Assembly (NCBI RefSeq): GCF_000299415.1
Contig: NZ_AMPG01000001.1
Span: 496,001 to 560,000 of the forward strand
Source: Candidatus Microthrix parvicella Bio17-1
GTDB lineage: Bacteria; Actinomycetota; Acidimicrobiia; Acidimicrobiales; Microtrichaceae
Reading direction: 5' to 3'
Length of the DNA stretch: 64,000 nucleotides
The notes under the pieces are model-generated. The model did no database searches. It saw nothing but the letters and a program-made list of their open reading frames with translations, and was not told the origin of the DNA. The translations under genes were made by a program, and so were the position numbers. This document shows positions 33,565 through 45,340 of the stretch, in pieces (the first letter of the stretch is position 1; every line of letters starts with the position of its first letter).

Positions 33565-34899
33565 CTACCGGGAGAAGACCGCAACCGACTCGGTGTGGTG
33601 AGTATGAGGGAACAGGTCCACCAGCGTCAACGACTCGAGGGTGTAGCCCCGCCGCACCAGCAGCCCGACGTCACGACCGGCTGCGGCTGCATCACAGCTG
33701 ATGAGCACCACCCTGGCGGCACCCGTGTCCTCCACCTTGCCCACGCCGGCCTTGCCCAGGCCCGCCCGAGGTGGGTCGGCCACCAGCGCGTCGGCCTTGG
33801 ATGGGCGCCACTTGGCAACCTGCGAGGCGATCACCCGTGCCTCGCCCGCCTCATTGGCGTTGGCAAGGTTCACTTTGGCATCCGCCACCGATGAGCGCGC
33901 CGACTCCACGGCGGTCACCTTCAAGCCGGGTGTGCGGTCTGCGAGGGCAGCACCAAACAAACCCACGCCGGCGTACAGGTCGACCAGGCGGTCGCCCGCG
34001 GCGAGAGGCCCCAGGCCGTCGGCGACCAACGACACCAGCGCCTCGGCGCCATCCAGACGGGTCTGAAAGAACGACTGCGCCGAGATACGGAAGCGACGCC
34101 CGGCCACCTCCTCGTGGATCCAAGCCCTCCGGGCGGCCAGCTCGTCCAGTCCCACCACCCGCACCTCGGACTCGGCGCCATCGAGATCGGGATCGGGCAC
34201 CGTCACGTCCTTGGCGTTGGGGGTGACGAGGACCAGCGCTTCGCCGGTGGCCGACCCGACGCGCACCATCGCCTCGGTGGCGTCGGCGAACCCGCCCTCA
34301 GTCACGATGCGTTCCACACGGGGATGGGCCACGACGCATACCGACAGCGGCACCAGGTCGTGGGTTCCCACCTCAAAGAGACCCGCTCGACCATCGGTCA
34401 CGCCGAGCCGCATTGTGGTCCGAAAGTTCTCGGTGGGAAGGTCGGGACCGGCGCCAACCTCGGGTGGCTCGATCTTGCCCAAGCGCTTGACCGCATCGGC
34501 AAGCACCTCTGCCTTCATCCGACGCAACAGTGCCGGTTGTGCGTCGGCGTGATCGCAACCGCCGCACCCGTCTGCCACATGAGGACAGTGCGGCACCTCA
34601 ACCCGACCGGGGTTCGCCTCCAGCACCTCAACGACCTCACCAAACGTGGTCCGTTGGTCTTCCACGAGGTCCACCCGCACCAGTTCACCGGGCAGGGCGC
34701 CGTCCACCAGCACCACCCGACCATCATCACGTCGGGCCAGACCCAGCCCACCCGCAACCGGACGTTCTACCCGCAACTCGACCTGTTCCACCCCCAATTC
34801 GTACCATGAGGTTGTGCCTCCCACCGCTTCGCCCTCATTCGCTCCGTCCACGTCCGCTTCGAACGCCATCGGGTCGAACCCCGGGACCGACCGAAACAT
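33565..34899 (-). CDS. TrmA/RumA-family RNA uracil-5 methyltransferase
   Basis: 444 residues. A TRAM domain (about 40-95), a 4Fe-4S cysteine set (CPHVADGCGGCDHA) and an SAM fold (LVDLYAGVGLFGAAL). The catalytic cysteine is in LISCDAAAAGRD, which departs from the common SCNP(A/S)T form, and the Glu base is in HTHHTESVAVFS. It methylates C5 of a uridine in 23S rRNA or tRNA. The ATG at 34899 has GGAGGG upstream, but it overlaps the divergent rpe start by 85 bp. Later starts at 34869 or about 34791 would remove the overlap. Confidence 0.87.
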   Translation of the reverse strand: MFRSVPGFDPMAFEADVDGANEGEAVGGTTSWYELGVEQVELRVERPVAGGLGLARRDDGRVVLVDGALPGELVRVDLVEDQRTTFGEVVEVLEANPGRVEVPHCPHVADGCGGCDHADAQPALLRRMKAEVLADAVKRLGKIEPPEVGAGPDLPTENFRTTMRLGVTDGRAGLFEVGTHDLVPLSVCVVAHPRVERIVTEGGFADATEAMVRVGSATGEALVLVTPNAKDVTVPDPDLDGAESEVRVVGLDELAARRAWIHEEVAGRRFRISAQSFFQTRLDGAEALVSLVADGLGPLAAGDRLVDLYAGVGLFGAALADRTPGLKVTAVESARSSVADAKVNLANANEAGEARVIASQVAKWRPSKADALVADPPRAGLGKAGVGKVEDTGAARVVLISCDAAAAGRDVGLLVRRGYTLESLTLVDLFPHTHHTESVAVFSR

Positions 34900-35572
34900 C
34901 GAGATCGTGCCCTCCGTGCTGCCCGCCGACTTCTCGCGATTGGGCGAGGAGTGCGCAGCGCTCGCCGATGCCGGGGTGGACCGAATTCAGTGGGACGTGA
35001 TGGACGGGCGGTTCGTACCCAACCTCACCTTTGGCCCCGATGTCATCGCCGCCTGCCGCGACAGAACCGACGTGCCCTTTGAGGCGCACCTGATGGTGGA
35101 GGCACCCGAGGAGCTGGCTCATCTGTATGTAGAGGCGGGTTGCCAGATGCTGATCGTGCATGCCGAATCCACCAAGCACCTCCACCGAACCCTCGGCTCG
35201 ATCCGTGACCTGGGAGCGCAACCCGCCGTGGCACTCAATCCGTCGACGCCACCCGAGAGCGTGCGCTACGTGCTGGAGTTGTGCGACATGGTGTTGGTGA
35301 TGACCGTGAACCCCGGGTTCGGCGGACAGGCGTACATTTCCGAAATGGAGCCCAAGGTTGCCACGCTGCGCCGCTGGATCACCGACGCCGGGTTGAACTG
35401 CGACATTGAGGTGGACGGAGGCATCGGCCCCGCCACCATCTCTGGAGCAGCGGCATCGGGGGCCAATGTGCTGGTCGCCGGCAGCGCCCTCTACAAGGAC
35501 CCTGAGGGCCTCGCCCACGCCGTGACCGAGTTGCGGGACCAGGCAACGACCGCCGTCGGGCAGGCCGGTTAG
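34814..35572 (+). CDS. rpe: Ribulose-phosphate 3-epimerase
   Basis: A TIM-barrel epimerase of the pentose phosphate pathway. VPSVLPADFSRLGEE, DVMDGRFVPNLTFGPD, FEAHLMVEAPE, MTVNPGFGGQAYI and EVDGGIGPATI contain the metal-binding His and Asp residues. The only usable start is GTG at 34814, giving 252 residues with about 34 residues before the family's normal amino end. It overlaps the divergent methyltransferase. It is convergent with clpP2. Confidence 0.93.
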   Translation: MPPTASPSFAPSTSASNAIGSNPGTDRNIEIVPSVLPADFSRLGEECAALADAGVDRIQWDVMDGRFVPNLTFGPDVIAACRDRTDVPFEAHLMVEAPEELAHLYVEAGCQMLIVHAESTKHLHRTLGSIRDLGAQPAVALNPSTPPESVRYVLELCDMVLVMTVNPGFGGQAYISEMEPKVATLRRWITDAGLNCDIEVDGGIGPATISGAAASGANVLVAGSALYKDPEGLAHAVTELRDQATTAVGQAG

Positions 35573-35588
35573 CCTCCGGCGCTGACGA

Positions 35589-36206
35589 TCAGGCCAGTTC
35601 GCCCTTGCCGATGATGACGTTGTCGATAATGCCGTAGTCCTTCGCCTCGTCGGCGGTGAACCAACGATCCCGATCGGAGTCGGTGTTGATCTGCTCCGCG
35701 GTTTGGCCGGTATGGAAGGCGATGCGTTCCGCCAGCATCTTCTTGACGTAGATCATCTGCTCGGCCTGAATTGCGATGTCGGCCGCCTGGCCCTGAATCC
35801 CACCCAACGGCTGGTGCATCATGATTCGGCTGTGCGGCAATGCGAAGCGCTTGCCGGCGGTGCCCGCACACAACAGGAACTGCCCCATCGACGCTGCAAG
35901 GCCAACACACACCGTGCCCACGTCGGCGTTGACGAACTGCATGGTGTCGTAGATGGCCATGCCCGCCGTCACCGAGCCCCCGGGCGAATTCACGTACAGC
36001 ATGATGTCCTTGCTGGAGTCCTCGGCATCGAGGTACAGCATCTGTGCCGTGACGAAGTTGGCAAGCTCGTCGGACACCTCGGCGCCCAGAAACACAATGC
36101 GGTCCTTCAACAGCAGCTTGTAGATGTCCGCCGAGGGATCCATGCCCGACAGCGGGCCCGAGCGGGGGGCCTGGTAACCGGTGGGTGCGAACAACGAGTC
36201 GCTCAT
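35589..36206 (-). CDS. clpP: ClpP protease subunit, second copy
   Basis: 205 residues with S106 (GLAASMGQF), H131 (MMHQP) and D175 (NTDSDRDRW). The ATG at 36206 follows GAGGAG. An ATG 12 bp upstream is less well placed. It differs clearly from the clpP at 3.6-4.3 kb, including MG after the catalytic Ser in place of AA. Actinobacteria use mixed ClpP1P2 barrels, and here the two subunits are encoded far apart. It has no Clp ATPase gene next to it. Confidence 0.95.
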   Translation of the reverse strand: MSDSLFAPTGYQAPRSGPLSGMDPSADIYKLLLKDRIVFLGAEVSDELANFVTAQMLYLDAEDSSKDIMLYVNSPGGSVTAGMAIYDTMQFVNADVGTVCVGLAASMGQFLLCAGTAGKRFALPHSRIMMHQPLGGIQGQAADIAIQAEQMIYVKKMLAERIAFHTGQTAEQINTDSDRDRWFTADEAKDYGIIDNVIIGKGELA

Positions 36207-36377
36207 AAAACTCCTCAACTACTGCTGACGTCAACGGGGCTGAATACGGCCGAGGCTGGATGCCGGGCCGGTGCGAGAGGCTACCCGGTGTCCAGACCAT
36301 CGCCCCGCCGCTTCCAACTCAACGCCACCGTCAAGGGACAGGTAGCGTTGAGCGCTACAGCGAATGTGCTGTGCCAC

Positions 36378-36461
36378 GCGGACGTGGCGGAGTTGGCAGA
36401 CGCGCCAGGTTTAGGTCCTGGTATCCGAAAGGGTGTGTGGGTTCGAATCCCACCGTCCGCA
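36378..36461 (+). tRNA. tRNA-Leu (anticodon TAG)
   Basis: An 84-base class II tRNA. The acceptor GCGGACG pairs with CGTCCGC, the anticodon arm is CCAGG-TTTAGGT-CCTGG, and a long variable arm follows. The discriminator is A and CCA is not encoded. Confidence 0.96.
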
Positions 36462-36507
36462 CCGAAACACCAGGGCACCCACGGTCAAGCGGTTGCCTGG
36501 CGAGGAG

Positions 36508-37524
36508 CTATTCAGCCAACGCTTGGGCCTGTTGGACCCAGCCATTGCGACGCATGCGACCCCTGAGGCCTTCAAGCGAAGAAGGAAGTGGACCGGCGGG
36601 GTCCAGACGAGCCAACCGTGCAAACGATGAGATGCCCGCATCGGTCAACTCTCCGGCGATCTTTGGGCCGATTCCCACCAGCTTGGTGAGGTCATCCGGC
36701 GAGTCGAGAGGGACCTCCAGCGGCCCCCCTCCACCCGCCGGAGCCATCGGACGCTGAGGATCGCTGCCCCTTTGAGCCTGGCGCGCCTGGCGGCGCTCTC
36801 GAAGATCGATGATCTGCGGATCGTCCTGACGCACGCGCGGTCCCACCATTCGAACCGAGAGTCTCGGCGGTTGGGGGTCGGGCTTGGCGACCCCACCGTG
36901 CTGGATATCCGACTCCCCCGTGGGGGAGGAGCCGATCATTTGGGGATCGTCAACGTTCGCCGTTGATTCCGACACGGTGGGTTCTGCGCCGAGCGGGAGG
37001 CCGGTGGCAGGATCGATGACCGAACGGCGTCTTGAACGAATCTGCGAGGGTTCCACCGAAATCGCCAATACCGGAGGTGGGACGGATTCGGACCCTGCGG
37101 CAACTTCAGCGACGTCCGCCGGTTCAACATCCACAGGTTCGGAGTCGACGGCTGCGACGGGAACGGCTTCGGCGTCGATCGCTTCGTGTTGTTCCCGTAA
37201 GACCCCGAGCTCGCGCTCACGGTGCCGCAGTTGCTCGACCAACTTGCGTCCGGCCGCGGTCAATTCTGCTTCCCGCTTGACGAACGTGTCGGATCGTTGC
37301 GAGTAGTCCGCTTCCAACTGCGCCAGACGACGGTCGAACGTTGCAGACTCTGCATCCGACAACGCGCCGGTCGACTCATCGGACCCAGACAACCTGCCGA
37401 CCGATACCAGATCCGGTTCGGCGGACTCTGTTCGCTCGCCGGTCCGGGCAAAGAACCAACCCGCCACAAAGCCGATGACGGCCGCCGCCACCAGTGGAAT
37501 CACGATGCTTCCCAAACTTCCCAT
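36508..37524 (-). CDS. Membrane-anchored coiled-coil protein with HhH domain
   Basis: 338 residues from the ATG at 37524. A single N-terminal membrane helix (VIPLVAAAVIGFVAGWFFA) is followed by a coiled coil (about 60-115), a long disordered middle and a C-terminal helix-hairpin-helix (DDLTKLVGIGPKIAGELTDA), similar to domains labelled flap-endonuclease-like. It may link DNA or RNA to the membrane. The layout is typical of uncharacterised actinobacterial proteins. It ends 46 bp from tRNA-Leu. Confidence 0.7.
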   Translation of the reverse strand: MGSLGSIVIPLVAAAVIGFVAGWFFARTGERTESAEPDLVSVGRLSGSDESTGALSDAESATFDRRLAQLEADYSQRSDTFVKREAELTAAGRKLVEQLRHRERELGVLREQHEAIDAEAVPVAAVDSEPVDVEPADVAEVAAGSESVPPPVLAISVEPSQIRSRRRSVIDPATGLPLGAEPTVSESTANVDDPQMIGSSPTGESDIQHGGVAKPDPQPPRLSVRMVGPRVRQDDPQIIDLRERRQARQAQRGSDPQRPMAPAGGGGPLEVPLDSPDDLTKLVGIGPKIAGELTDAGISSFARLARLDPAGPLPSSLEGLRGRMRRNGWVQQAQALAE

Positions 37525-37641
37525 GCTGACGCCCCCTCTTCCGGCCGGCTCCGCCGAGCCCCCAGAGGTCGACCAGCCAACCACGCAGCACGGATTGGGG
37601 CAAGGGTTGGCAGAACCAATTCCCCGATGCACCTGCCGGCG

Positions 37642-38163
37642 TCAGGCGACCGCCGAGAGAAACGGCCGCCAGGTCACCGGCACATCGTCAACGTCCAACA
37701 GCGGCCAGGCACCACCCTCCGCGGGCGGCTGAAGGTGAAGCCTCCAGCCCAACTCCCCTGGGGTGCGATTGCCCTTCAGCTGATTGCATGGCAGGCAGGC
37801 GGCCACCAGGTTGGTGGGCTCATCGCCGCCGCCCCGAGAGCGCGGCATCACATGATCGATCGATGTCGCCCGTTCGACGCACACGGGGCTGGAGGTGCGA
37901 TAGGCACACAGGTGCCCGTCGCGCCGCAGCACCGATCTGCGCGTTGACCCGCCGAGATTTTCGGCGGACGAGTACACGTAGCGCCTCAGGCGGATCACCG
38001 CCGGGAACGGGTATTCGGCCCGCGCCGAACGGATGCCGCGCCCCTCCTCAAACGCTTCCACCGTGACCTTCTCGGCCAGAACCAGACAGATGGCCCGGTG
38101 CCAGTGGATGAGAGCCAGGGGTTCGTAGGAGACGTTGAGCACCAGCACCTGTTCGGTGGTCAC
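37642..38163 (-). CDS. HNH endonuclease family protein
   Basis: About 173 residues from GTG at 38163 (AAGGGA upstream); the frame is open to 38223. The opening VLVLNVSYEPLALIHWHRAI and the core DGHLCAYRTSSPVC then TSIDHVMPRSRGG and NLVAACLPCNQLKGN give the HNH metal site (DH, N, and the CxxC-like pair). Small stand-alone HNH proteins of this type are conserved in actinobacteria, with unknown targets. Confidence 0.85.
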   Translation of the reverse strand: MTTEQVLVLNVSYEPLALIHWHRAICLVLAEKVTVEAFEEGRGIRSARAEYPFPAVIRLRRYVYSSAENLGGSTRRSVLRRDGHLCAYRTSSPVCVERATSIDHVMPRSRGGGDEPTNLVAACLPCNQLKGNRTPGELGWRLHLQPPAEGGAWPLLDVDDVPVTWRPFLSAVA

Positions 38164-38277
38164 GTCGGATCCCTTCCACTCGTCGAGTTGCTCGCCGGAG
38201 CTGACGGCACCCGACTGGCACAAGCATTGCCGAGTACGGCCGAAGATGCGCCCGTTTTTCGGTAGGCGGCCACAGGA

Positions 38278-38970
38278 TCAGCCCGGTGTGGCCATCCCGG
38301 CTGGCCATCCATGCGACGCCATCGTCCGGATCAGCGCGGTCAGTGCCCGGCCTCGGTGCGATATCGACGCCTTCTCGGCTCGGCTCATCTCGGCGAAGGT
38401 GGCCCCGTGCCCATCGTCCGGAACGAACATCGGGTCATAACCGAAGCCATTCTCACCGCGACAGGTGGTGACGACCCGACCCTCGACCACGCCATCAGCA
38501 CGCAGCCAGACCTTGCCCGTCGGATCGGCCAACGACAGCGCACACCGAAACCGTGACCGGTCCGACGATGCACCAGGCCGCGACGCCAACTTGGCGGCCA
38601 ACGCTCGCCGGTTGGCCTCGTCCTCCGACTCGGCCGTCACGCCATTGCCGGTACCGTCCCACGTGTCACCGAGCGCTGCAAGGTCGGCCGCATATCGTGC
38701 GGAGCGCACGCCAGGAGCGCCGCCAAGCGCATCAACCTCCAAGCCGGAATCGTCGGCCAAGGCCCACTCCCCCACAGCGCCGGCAACCGCCACCGCCTTC
38801 AGGTCTGCGTTGGCTTCAAACGTGGTGCCTGTCTCGGCCACCTCAGCCACCCACTGTGGCCGTGCCAGCACTTCGATGTCGCGGGGCAGTGCGGCCAACA
38901 ACTCCGCCAGCTCGGTCACCTTGTTCGGATTGGCAGTCGCCAGTACCAGCCTGGTTACCTCAGGCGCCAC
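38278..38970 (-). CDS. rdgB: Non-canonical purine NTP pyrophosphatase (RdgB/HAM1)
   Basis: 230 residues. LVLATANPNKVTEL, EWALADDSGLEVDALGG, GENGFGYDPMF and SHRGRAL are the substrate and metal-binding blocks. It hydrolyses dITP and XTP to keep them out of DNA. It is the last gene of a likely MBL-rph-rdgB operon on the minus strand, 56 bp after rph, the same order as in mycobacteria (Rv1339-Rv1341). Confidence 0.94.
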   Translation of the reverse strand: MAPEVTRLVLATANPNKVTELAELLAALPRDIEVLARPQWVAEVAETGTTFEANADLKAVAVAGAVGEWALADDSGLEVDALGGAPGVRSARYAADLAALGDTWDGTGNGVTAESEDEANRRALAAKLASRPGASSDRSRFRCALSLADPTGKVWLRADGVVEGRVVTTCRGENGFGYDPMFVPDDGHGATFAEMSRAEKASISHRGRALTALIRTMASHGWPAGMATPG

Positions 38971-39026
38971 GACGACACCTCTGCGCTACACGGTCGAGCC
39001 CGTGCCCCAAACAACCGCTCACGCCA

Positions 39027-39782
39027 CTAATCGGGTCGACCGATCGACCGGGGCTCGGGGCGAGTCGCCGTGTAACGCCGCTGATGCTCGAACAGCGTCG
39101 CGGCCCCACCTTCGGCCAGCGCCATCAGCTCATCGAGCTGTGCCCGGCTGAATGGCGACCCCTCGGCGGTTCCCTGCACCTCAACGAACCGCCCATCACC
39201 GGCCACCACCACGTTCATATCCACCTCGGCGCGTGAATCCTCCTCATAGGGAAGATCCAGCCGTGCCTCGCCATCGATGAGACCCACCGACACGGCCGCC
39301 AACGGCTGGGAGATGGGGTTGGACTCCACCAGACCGGCCTGAACCAACCGCTCGCATGCGTCCCACAGCGCAAGCCAGGCGCCCGTGATTGAAGTGGTCC
39401 TGGTGCCACCGTCGGCCTGCAGCACGTCGCAGTCAACCAGCAGCTGGCGCTCACCCAGCGCGGCGTGGTCGACCACGGCCCGAAGCGAGCGACCGATCAA
39501 CCGCTGAATCTCCTGGGTACGCCCTTTGGGCCCCTTGGTCTCACGGCGAATCCGTTCCGGTGACGACCCGGGCAGCATCGAGTACTCGGCGGTGACCCAG
39601 CCCGATCCACGGCCACGCATCCAACGCGGCACGTCCTCGTCAAGACTGACCGTGCACAGCACCCAGGTGTGGCCACACTTTGCCATCACCGATCCGAGCG
39701 CGAACTCGGTGGCGTCGCGCTCGAAGCTGATCGCCCGAAGCTCATCGTTGGCTCGACCGTCGGCACGGGGAGATTGGGTCAT
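39027..39782 (-). CDS. rph: Ribonuclease PH
   Basis: 251 residues. RADGRANDELRAISFERDAT, GSVMAKCGHTWVLCTVSLDE, GRGSGWVTAEYSMLPGS, RQLLVDCDVLQADGGTRTTS and the phosphate-binding RxxR are all present. It trims tRNA 3' ends by phosphorolysis. The ATG at 39782 is preferred over upstream codons that lie in the MBL gene. It starts 13 bp after the MBL stop. Confidence 0.96.
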   Translation of the reverse strand: MTQSPRADGRANDELRAISFERDATEFALGSVMAKCGHTWVLCTVSLDEDVPRWMRGRGSGWVTAEYSMLPGSSPERIRRETKGPKGRTQEIQRLIGRSLRAVVDHAALGERQLLVDCDVLQADGGTRTTSITGAWLALWDACERLVQAGLVESNPISQPLAAVSVGLIDGEARLDLPYEEDSRAEVDMNVVVAGDGRFVEVQGTAEGSPFSRAQLDELMALAEGGAATLFEHQRRYTATRPEPRSIGRPD

Positions 39783-39795
39783 GAAAAAATCACGC

Positions 39796-40524
39796 TCACA
39801 GTTCAAATCGAAGGTGGGGGGTGGCCATGTGGACCTCGCTGCCGAAGGCGTCGGCGGCTGCGGCCTCGATGGCGGTGCGATCCTGTCCGGGCACGATATG
39901 GGTGACCGAAAGAAATGGCACGTCGGCGTCGCGGGCCATGTTGCCGGCTTGTGCCGCCGAGAGGTGGAGTCCGCCGGTGTCGGCATCATCCAGGTACGAC
40001 GCTTCGCAGACACCGAGCGTGATCGGGGCGTTGAACTCTTTGAAGCTCCACCCCGGCCCGGTGTCGGCCGAATAGGCGATTGCGGCCTCGCCCGCCGACA
40101 TGTGAAAAGCCAGGGTGTTGCCGGGATGATCGGTGGCCGAACAGCGCAGCTCGATGGGACCCAGGTCGAACTCGTCGCCATCTGCGGCCTCTTCGAGCGC
40201 AAACGTCGGACTCACCGGGGCACCGAACGCCTCCTCCAGGCAGGTGAGCACCTCTTGCGGACCGATGACCGGAAGGTCGTCACGCCCCAAGACGAACCTG
40301 AAGGCATTGCACAGAGTGGGAAGTTCCGTCCAATGGTCGGGGTGGGCGTGTGACAAGAGGACGGCGTCCAACCGATCGAGTGGAACGTGTTGCTGCAGGT
40401 TTGACAGCGTGCCGGGGCCCGCATCCATGAGCAGCCGAAAACCGTCGTGCTCGACCAGATAGCCGGAGCATGCGTCGTCCGGACCGGCAAACGTGCCGGA
40501 TGATCCAAGCACTGTGAGACGCAT
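39796..40524 (-). CDS. MBL-fold phosphodiesterase, Rv1339-like
   Basis: 242 residues from the ATG at 40524, after GGAGGAA. RLTVLGSSGTFAGP, LLMDAGPGT, the metal motif SHAHPDHW, SADTGPG and the late VTHIVP form a metallo-beta-lactamase fold related to RNase Z. Its place before rph and rdgB matches mycobacterial Rv1339, an atypical cyclic-nucleotide phosphodiesterase. A cAMP role here is inferred from that synteny. Confidence 0.83.
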   Translation of the reverse strand: MRLTVLGSSGTFAGPDDACSGYLVEHDGFRLLMDAGPGTLSNLQQHVPLDRLDAVLLSHAHPDHWTELPTLCNAFRFVLGRDDLPVIGPQEVLTCLEEAFGAPVSPTFALEEAADGDEFDLGPIELRCSATDHPGNTLAFHMSAGEAAIAYSADTGPGWSFKEFNAPITLGVCEASYLDDADTGGLHLSAAQAGNMARDADVPFLSVTHIVPGQDRTAIEAAAADAFGSEVHMATPHLRFEL

Positions 40525-40665
40525 AGGGTCAGATTCCTCCGAATGTGTCGCTGAAGTCACGTAGCGTAACGGAACCCGCCACAGAATCCGCGCTCACCAA
40601 CGACCGTTTCGTCGGCGATCTTGCCAATACCGCGTTCACCGAACGGACGGCTCGGCGCCACCGAT

Positions 40666-42822
40666 TCAGATGGACCGGAAGAACTCCAACTCGGTGTCGA
40701 GCGCGTCGACGATGGTGTCGGCTCGGCGCCAACCATGAGCCTCCCCCTCGTAGCGACGCTCCTCCACCCGCACTCCACGTTCACGAAGTGCGGCCACCAG
40801 CGCGTCCGCCTGGCTGGGGGGAACCACCGGGTCGTCGCTGCCCTGCAGCACCAGCACCGGCACGTCGATGCCATCCACGTGAAAGAGCGGCGAACGGGCC
40901 CGGTATCGCTCCGCCTCCTGCGGGTACAGGCCCACCAGCGAGTCCAGGTAGCGACTCTCAAACTTGTGGGTCTCGGCGGCCAGCAAGGCCAGATCCGCCA
41001 CCCCGTAGCTGGAGGCCGCCGCAGCGAAGGTGTCGTGGAATGCAACCGCAGCCAGTGCCGTGAACCCCCCTGCCGACCCACCCCGGATAAACAACCGCTC
41101 CGGATCGGCCAGACCTGCCGCAGCGAGACCATCGGCCACCGTGACGCAATCGGCCACATCGACGATGCCCCAACGACCCTTCAGCGCATCCCGGTAAGGG
41201 CGGCCGTATCCGGTGGATCCGCGGTAGTTCACGTCGGCGACGGCGAAACCCCTGGTGGTCCAAAACTGCACGTCCGGGCGGTAACGCCACTCGGCTGCGG
41301 CCGTTGGGCCCCCGTGGATGCGGACCACCAGCGGCGGCGGCTCATTCGGCTCGCCGACGTCTGGGTTACGGGGCGGGTAGTACAGCGCGTGGGTGTTCTC
41401 GACCGCTGCGTCGGCCCCCGGATGCTCGATGGGGAAACTCAGGTGCTGCGGAACCGAGATCCACTCGGGAGCCAGGTCCGCCTGGCCGCTGGGCACACCG
41501 AACCCGGCCATCAGCCGCCCCGCCGGTGCACGGCCGGGCGGTGCGTCGGTCGGGGTGGCAGCGCGGCCCTCGGGACCAGGTGAGCCTCCGATCGCGGCCA
41601 CCAACTCGTCGACGGTCCACCACCGCACATGCGGCGCAACGTCCGCCCCCATCACCACGGCCGCCACCACACGTCCGCCGCCGGGGCCATCACCCACTGC
41701 GAACGTCTCCACCTGGGTGAGCTCAGGCGCCACGTCCAACCCGACGGAGGCTGGGACGTCCACACTCGCCCGGCCCGCTCCGTCCCGGCTGCTCAACCGG
41801 ACGGCGACCGCCTCGCCCAGACCTGCTGGGGACGCGTGCGAAGGAAGCAGGGTCAAGTGGTCCCGACCACCGAGGCGTCGGGCGCACAGCAGACCACCAC
41901 CGGGAAGTGGGGCCAGACGGGTCCGGCCAAACACCCAATGAGGCTGGGCCAACTCCCAAGGCCCGGGGTCCACCGGCCGAGCCGAGCCGGGTCGAGCGTC
42001 ACCCGGCGGGCACACCATGGCGTTCCAGTAACCGTTGAGGCCATCGGAGGCGAACCACAGCGCCCCATCGTCACCCCAGGCCGCGTCGGACACCGAAACC
42101 GGACCACCCCGGTTCTCGGGGGCCATGCGGCCGCCTGCAACCACCCGCGGATCGTCGATGTCCAACAGCCCGGCGGCATTGGCCGACAGGTCGGCCACCC
42201 ACAATGCCGAAGCGTCCCATGGCATGTCTGGATGACTCCACGCCAGCCAGCACAGCATCGAGCCGTCGACCGACACCCGGGGGTCGGCGACGAAGCTGGA
42301 CCCGGCGGCCAGGATGTTTACTGCGCCGTCCGACAGCCGGATCGCCACCAACTCCTGCAGCGCCTCGGCGCCGGGCACCGGCCGTTCCCGAACGCACAGA
42401 AGCGTCCCGCCGTCCGGGGTGAGCTGCAAGTCGGCATATCGGATGGTGGCGTCTGACGGACAAGCCGCCGTCACCGGCTGCGGGGCGCTCAGAGCGCCCC
42501 GTGGGCCAAACGGGAATGCCCAGACTCGTCCGTCAGACCGCGCTGAGGCGTACAGCACGCCGGGCGCCACGCGCCATGCACCGCCGCCGTACTCGTTCAC
42601 ACGGGTGCGAACGTCCGCGTCGGCCGGCACCACGTCGACGGCGCCATCCTCCGGGGCCCAACGAACGATGGCCACCCTGCCGCCCTCAGCAGCTCGACCT
42701 TCCGACCAGAACAGGGCACCATCGGCCACCTGCACCTCGCTGGGGCGAGAGCCTGGCGCCGCAACCTGGCGGGCACTCAGGGGACTGGGCCAGTGCCCCG
42801 GCTCGGGCGACCCCCTGTTCAT
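40666..42822 (-). CDS. Prolyl-oligopeptidase-family (S9) serine peptidase
   Basis: 718 residues. The N-terminal half is a beta-propeller with repeated WSPD-like blades. The C-terminal alpha/beta hydrolase has S583 (RGGSAGGFTAL), D664 (GSDDPVVP) and H696 (GEAHGW). It is closest in pattern to dipeptidyl-peptidase/acylaminoacyl-peptidase-like proteins. There is no signal peptide, so it is probably cytoplasmic. It follows the aminotransferase gene by 52 bp on the same strand. Confidence 0.9.
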   Translation of the reverse strand: MNRGSPEPGHWPSPLSARQVAAPGSRPSEVQVADGALFWSEGRAAEGGRVAIVRWAPEDGAVDVVPADADVRTRVNEYGGGAWRVAPGVLYASARSDGRVWAFPFGPRGALSAPQPVTAACPSDATIRYADLQLTPDGGTLLCVRERPVPGAEALQELVAIRLSDGAVNILAAGSSFVADPRVSVDGSMLCWLAWSHPDMPWDASALWVADLSANAAGLLDIDDPRVVAGGRMAPENRGGPVSVSDAAWGDDGALWFASDGLNGYWNAMVCPPGDARPGSARPVDPGPWELAQPHWVFGRTRLAPLPGGGLLCARRLGGRDHLTLLPSHASPAGLGEAVAVRLSSRDGAGRASVDVPASVGLDVAPELTQVETFAVGDGPGGGRVVAAVVMGADVAPHVRWWTVDELVAAIGGSPGPEGRAATPTDAPPGRAPAGRLMAGFGVPSGQADLAPEWISVPQHLSFPIEHPGADAAVENTHALYYPPRNPDVGEPNEPPPLVVRIHGGPTAAAEWRYRPDVQFWTTRGFAVADVNYRGSTGYGRPYRDALKGRWGIVDVADCVTVADGLAAAGLADPERLFIRGGSAGGFTALAAVAFHDTFAAAASSYGVADLALLAAETHKFESRYLDSLVGLYPQEAERYRARSPLFHVDGIDVPVLVLQGSDDPVVPPSQADALVAALRERGVRVEERRYEGEAHGWRRADTIVDALDTELEFFRSI

Positions 42823-42874
42823 CGAAAGTCGGCGGGTCGCAGGAATCCGGGCCGAACCACCGCAGGGCCCCGCC

Positions 42875-45339
<2,465 letters not shown>

Positions 45340-45340
45340 C

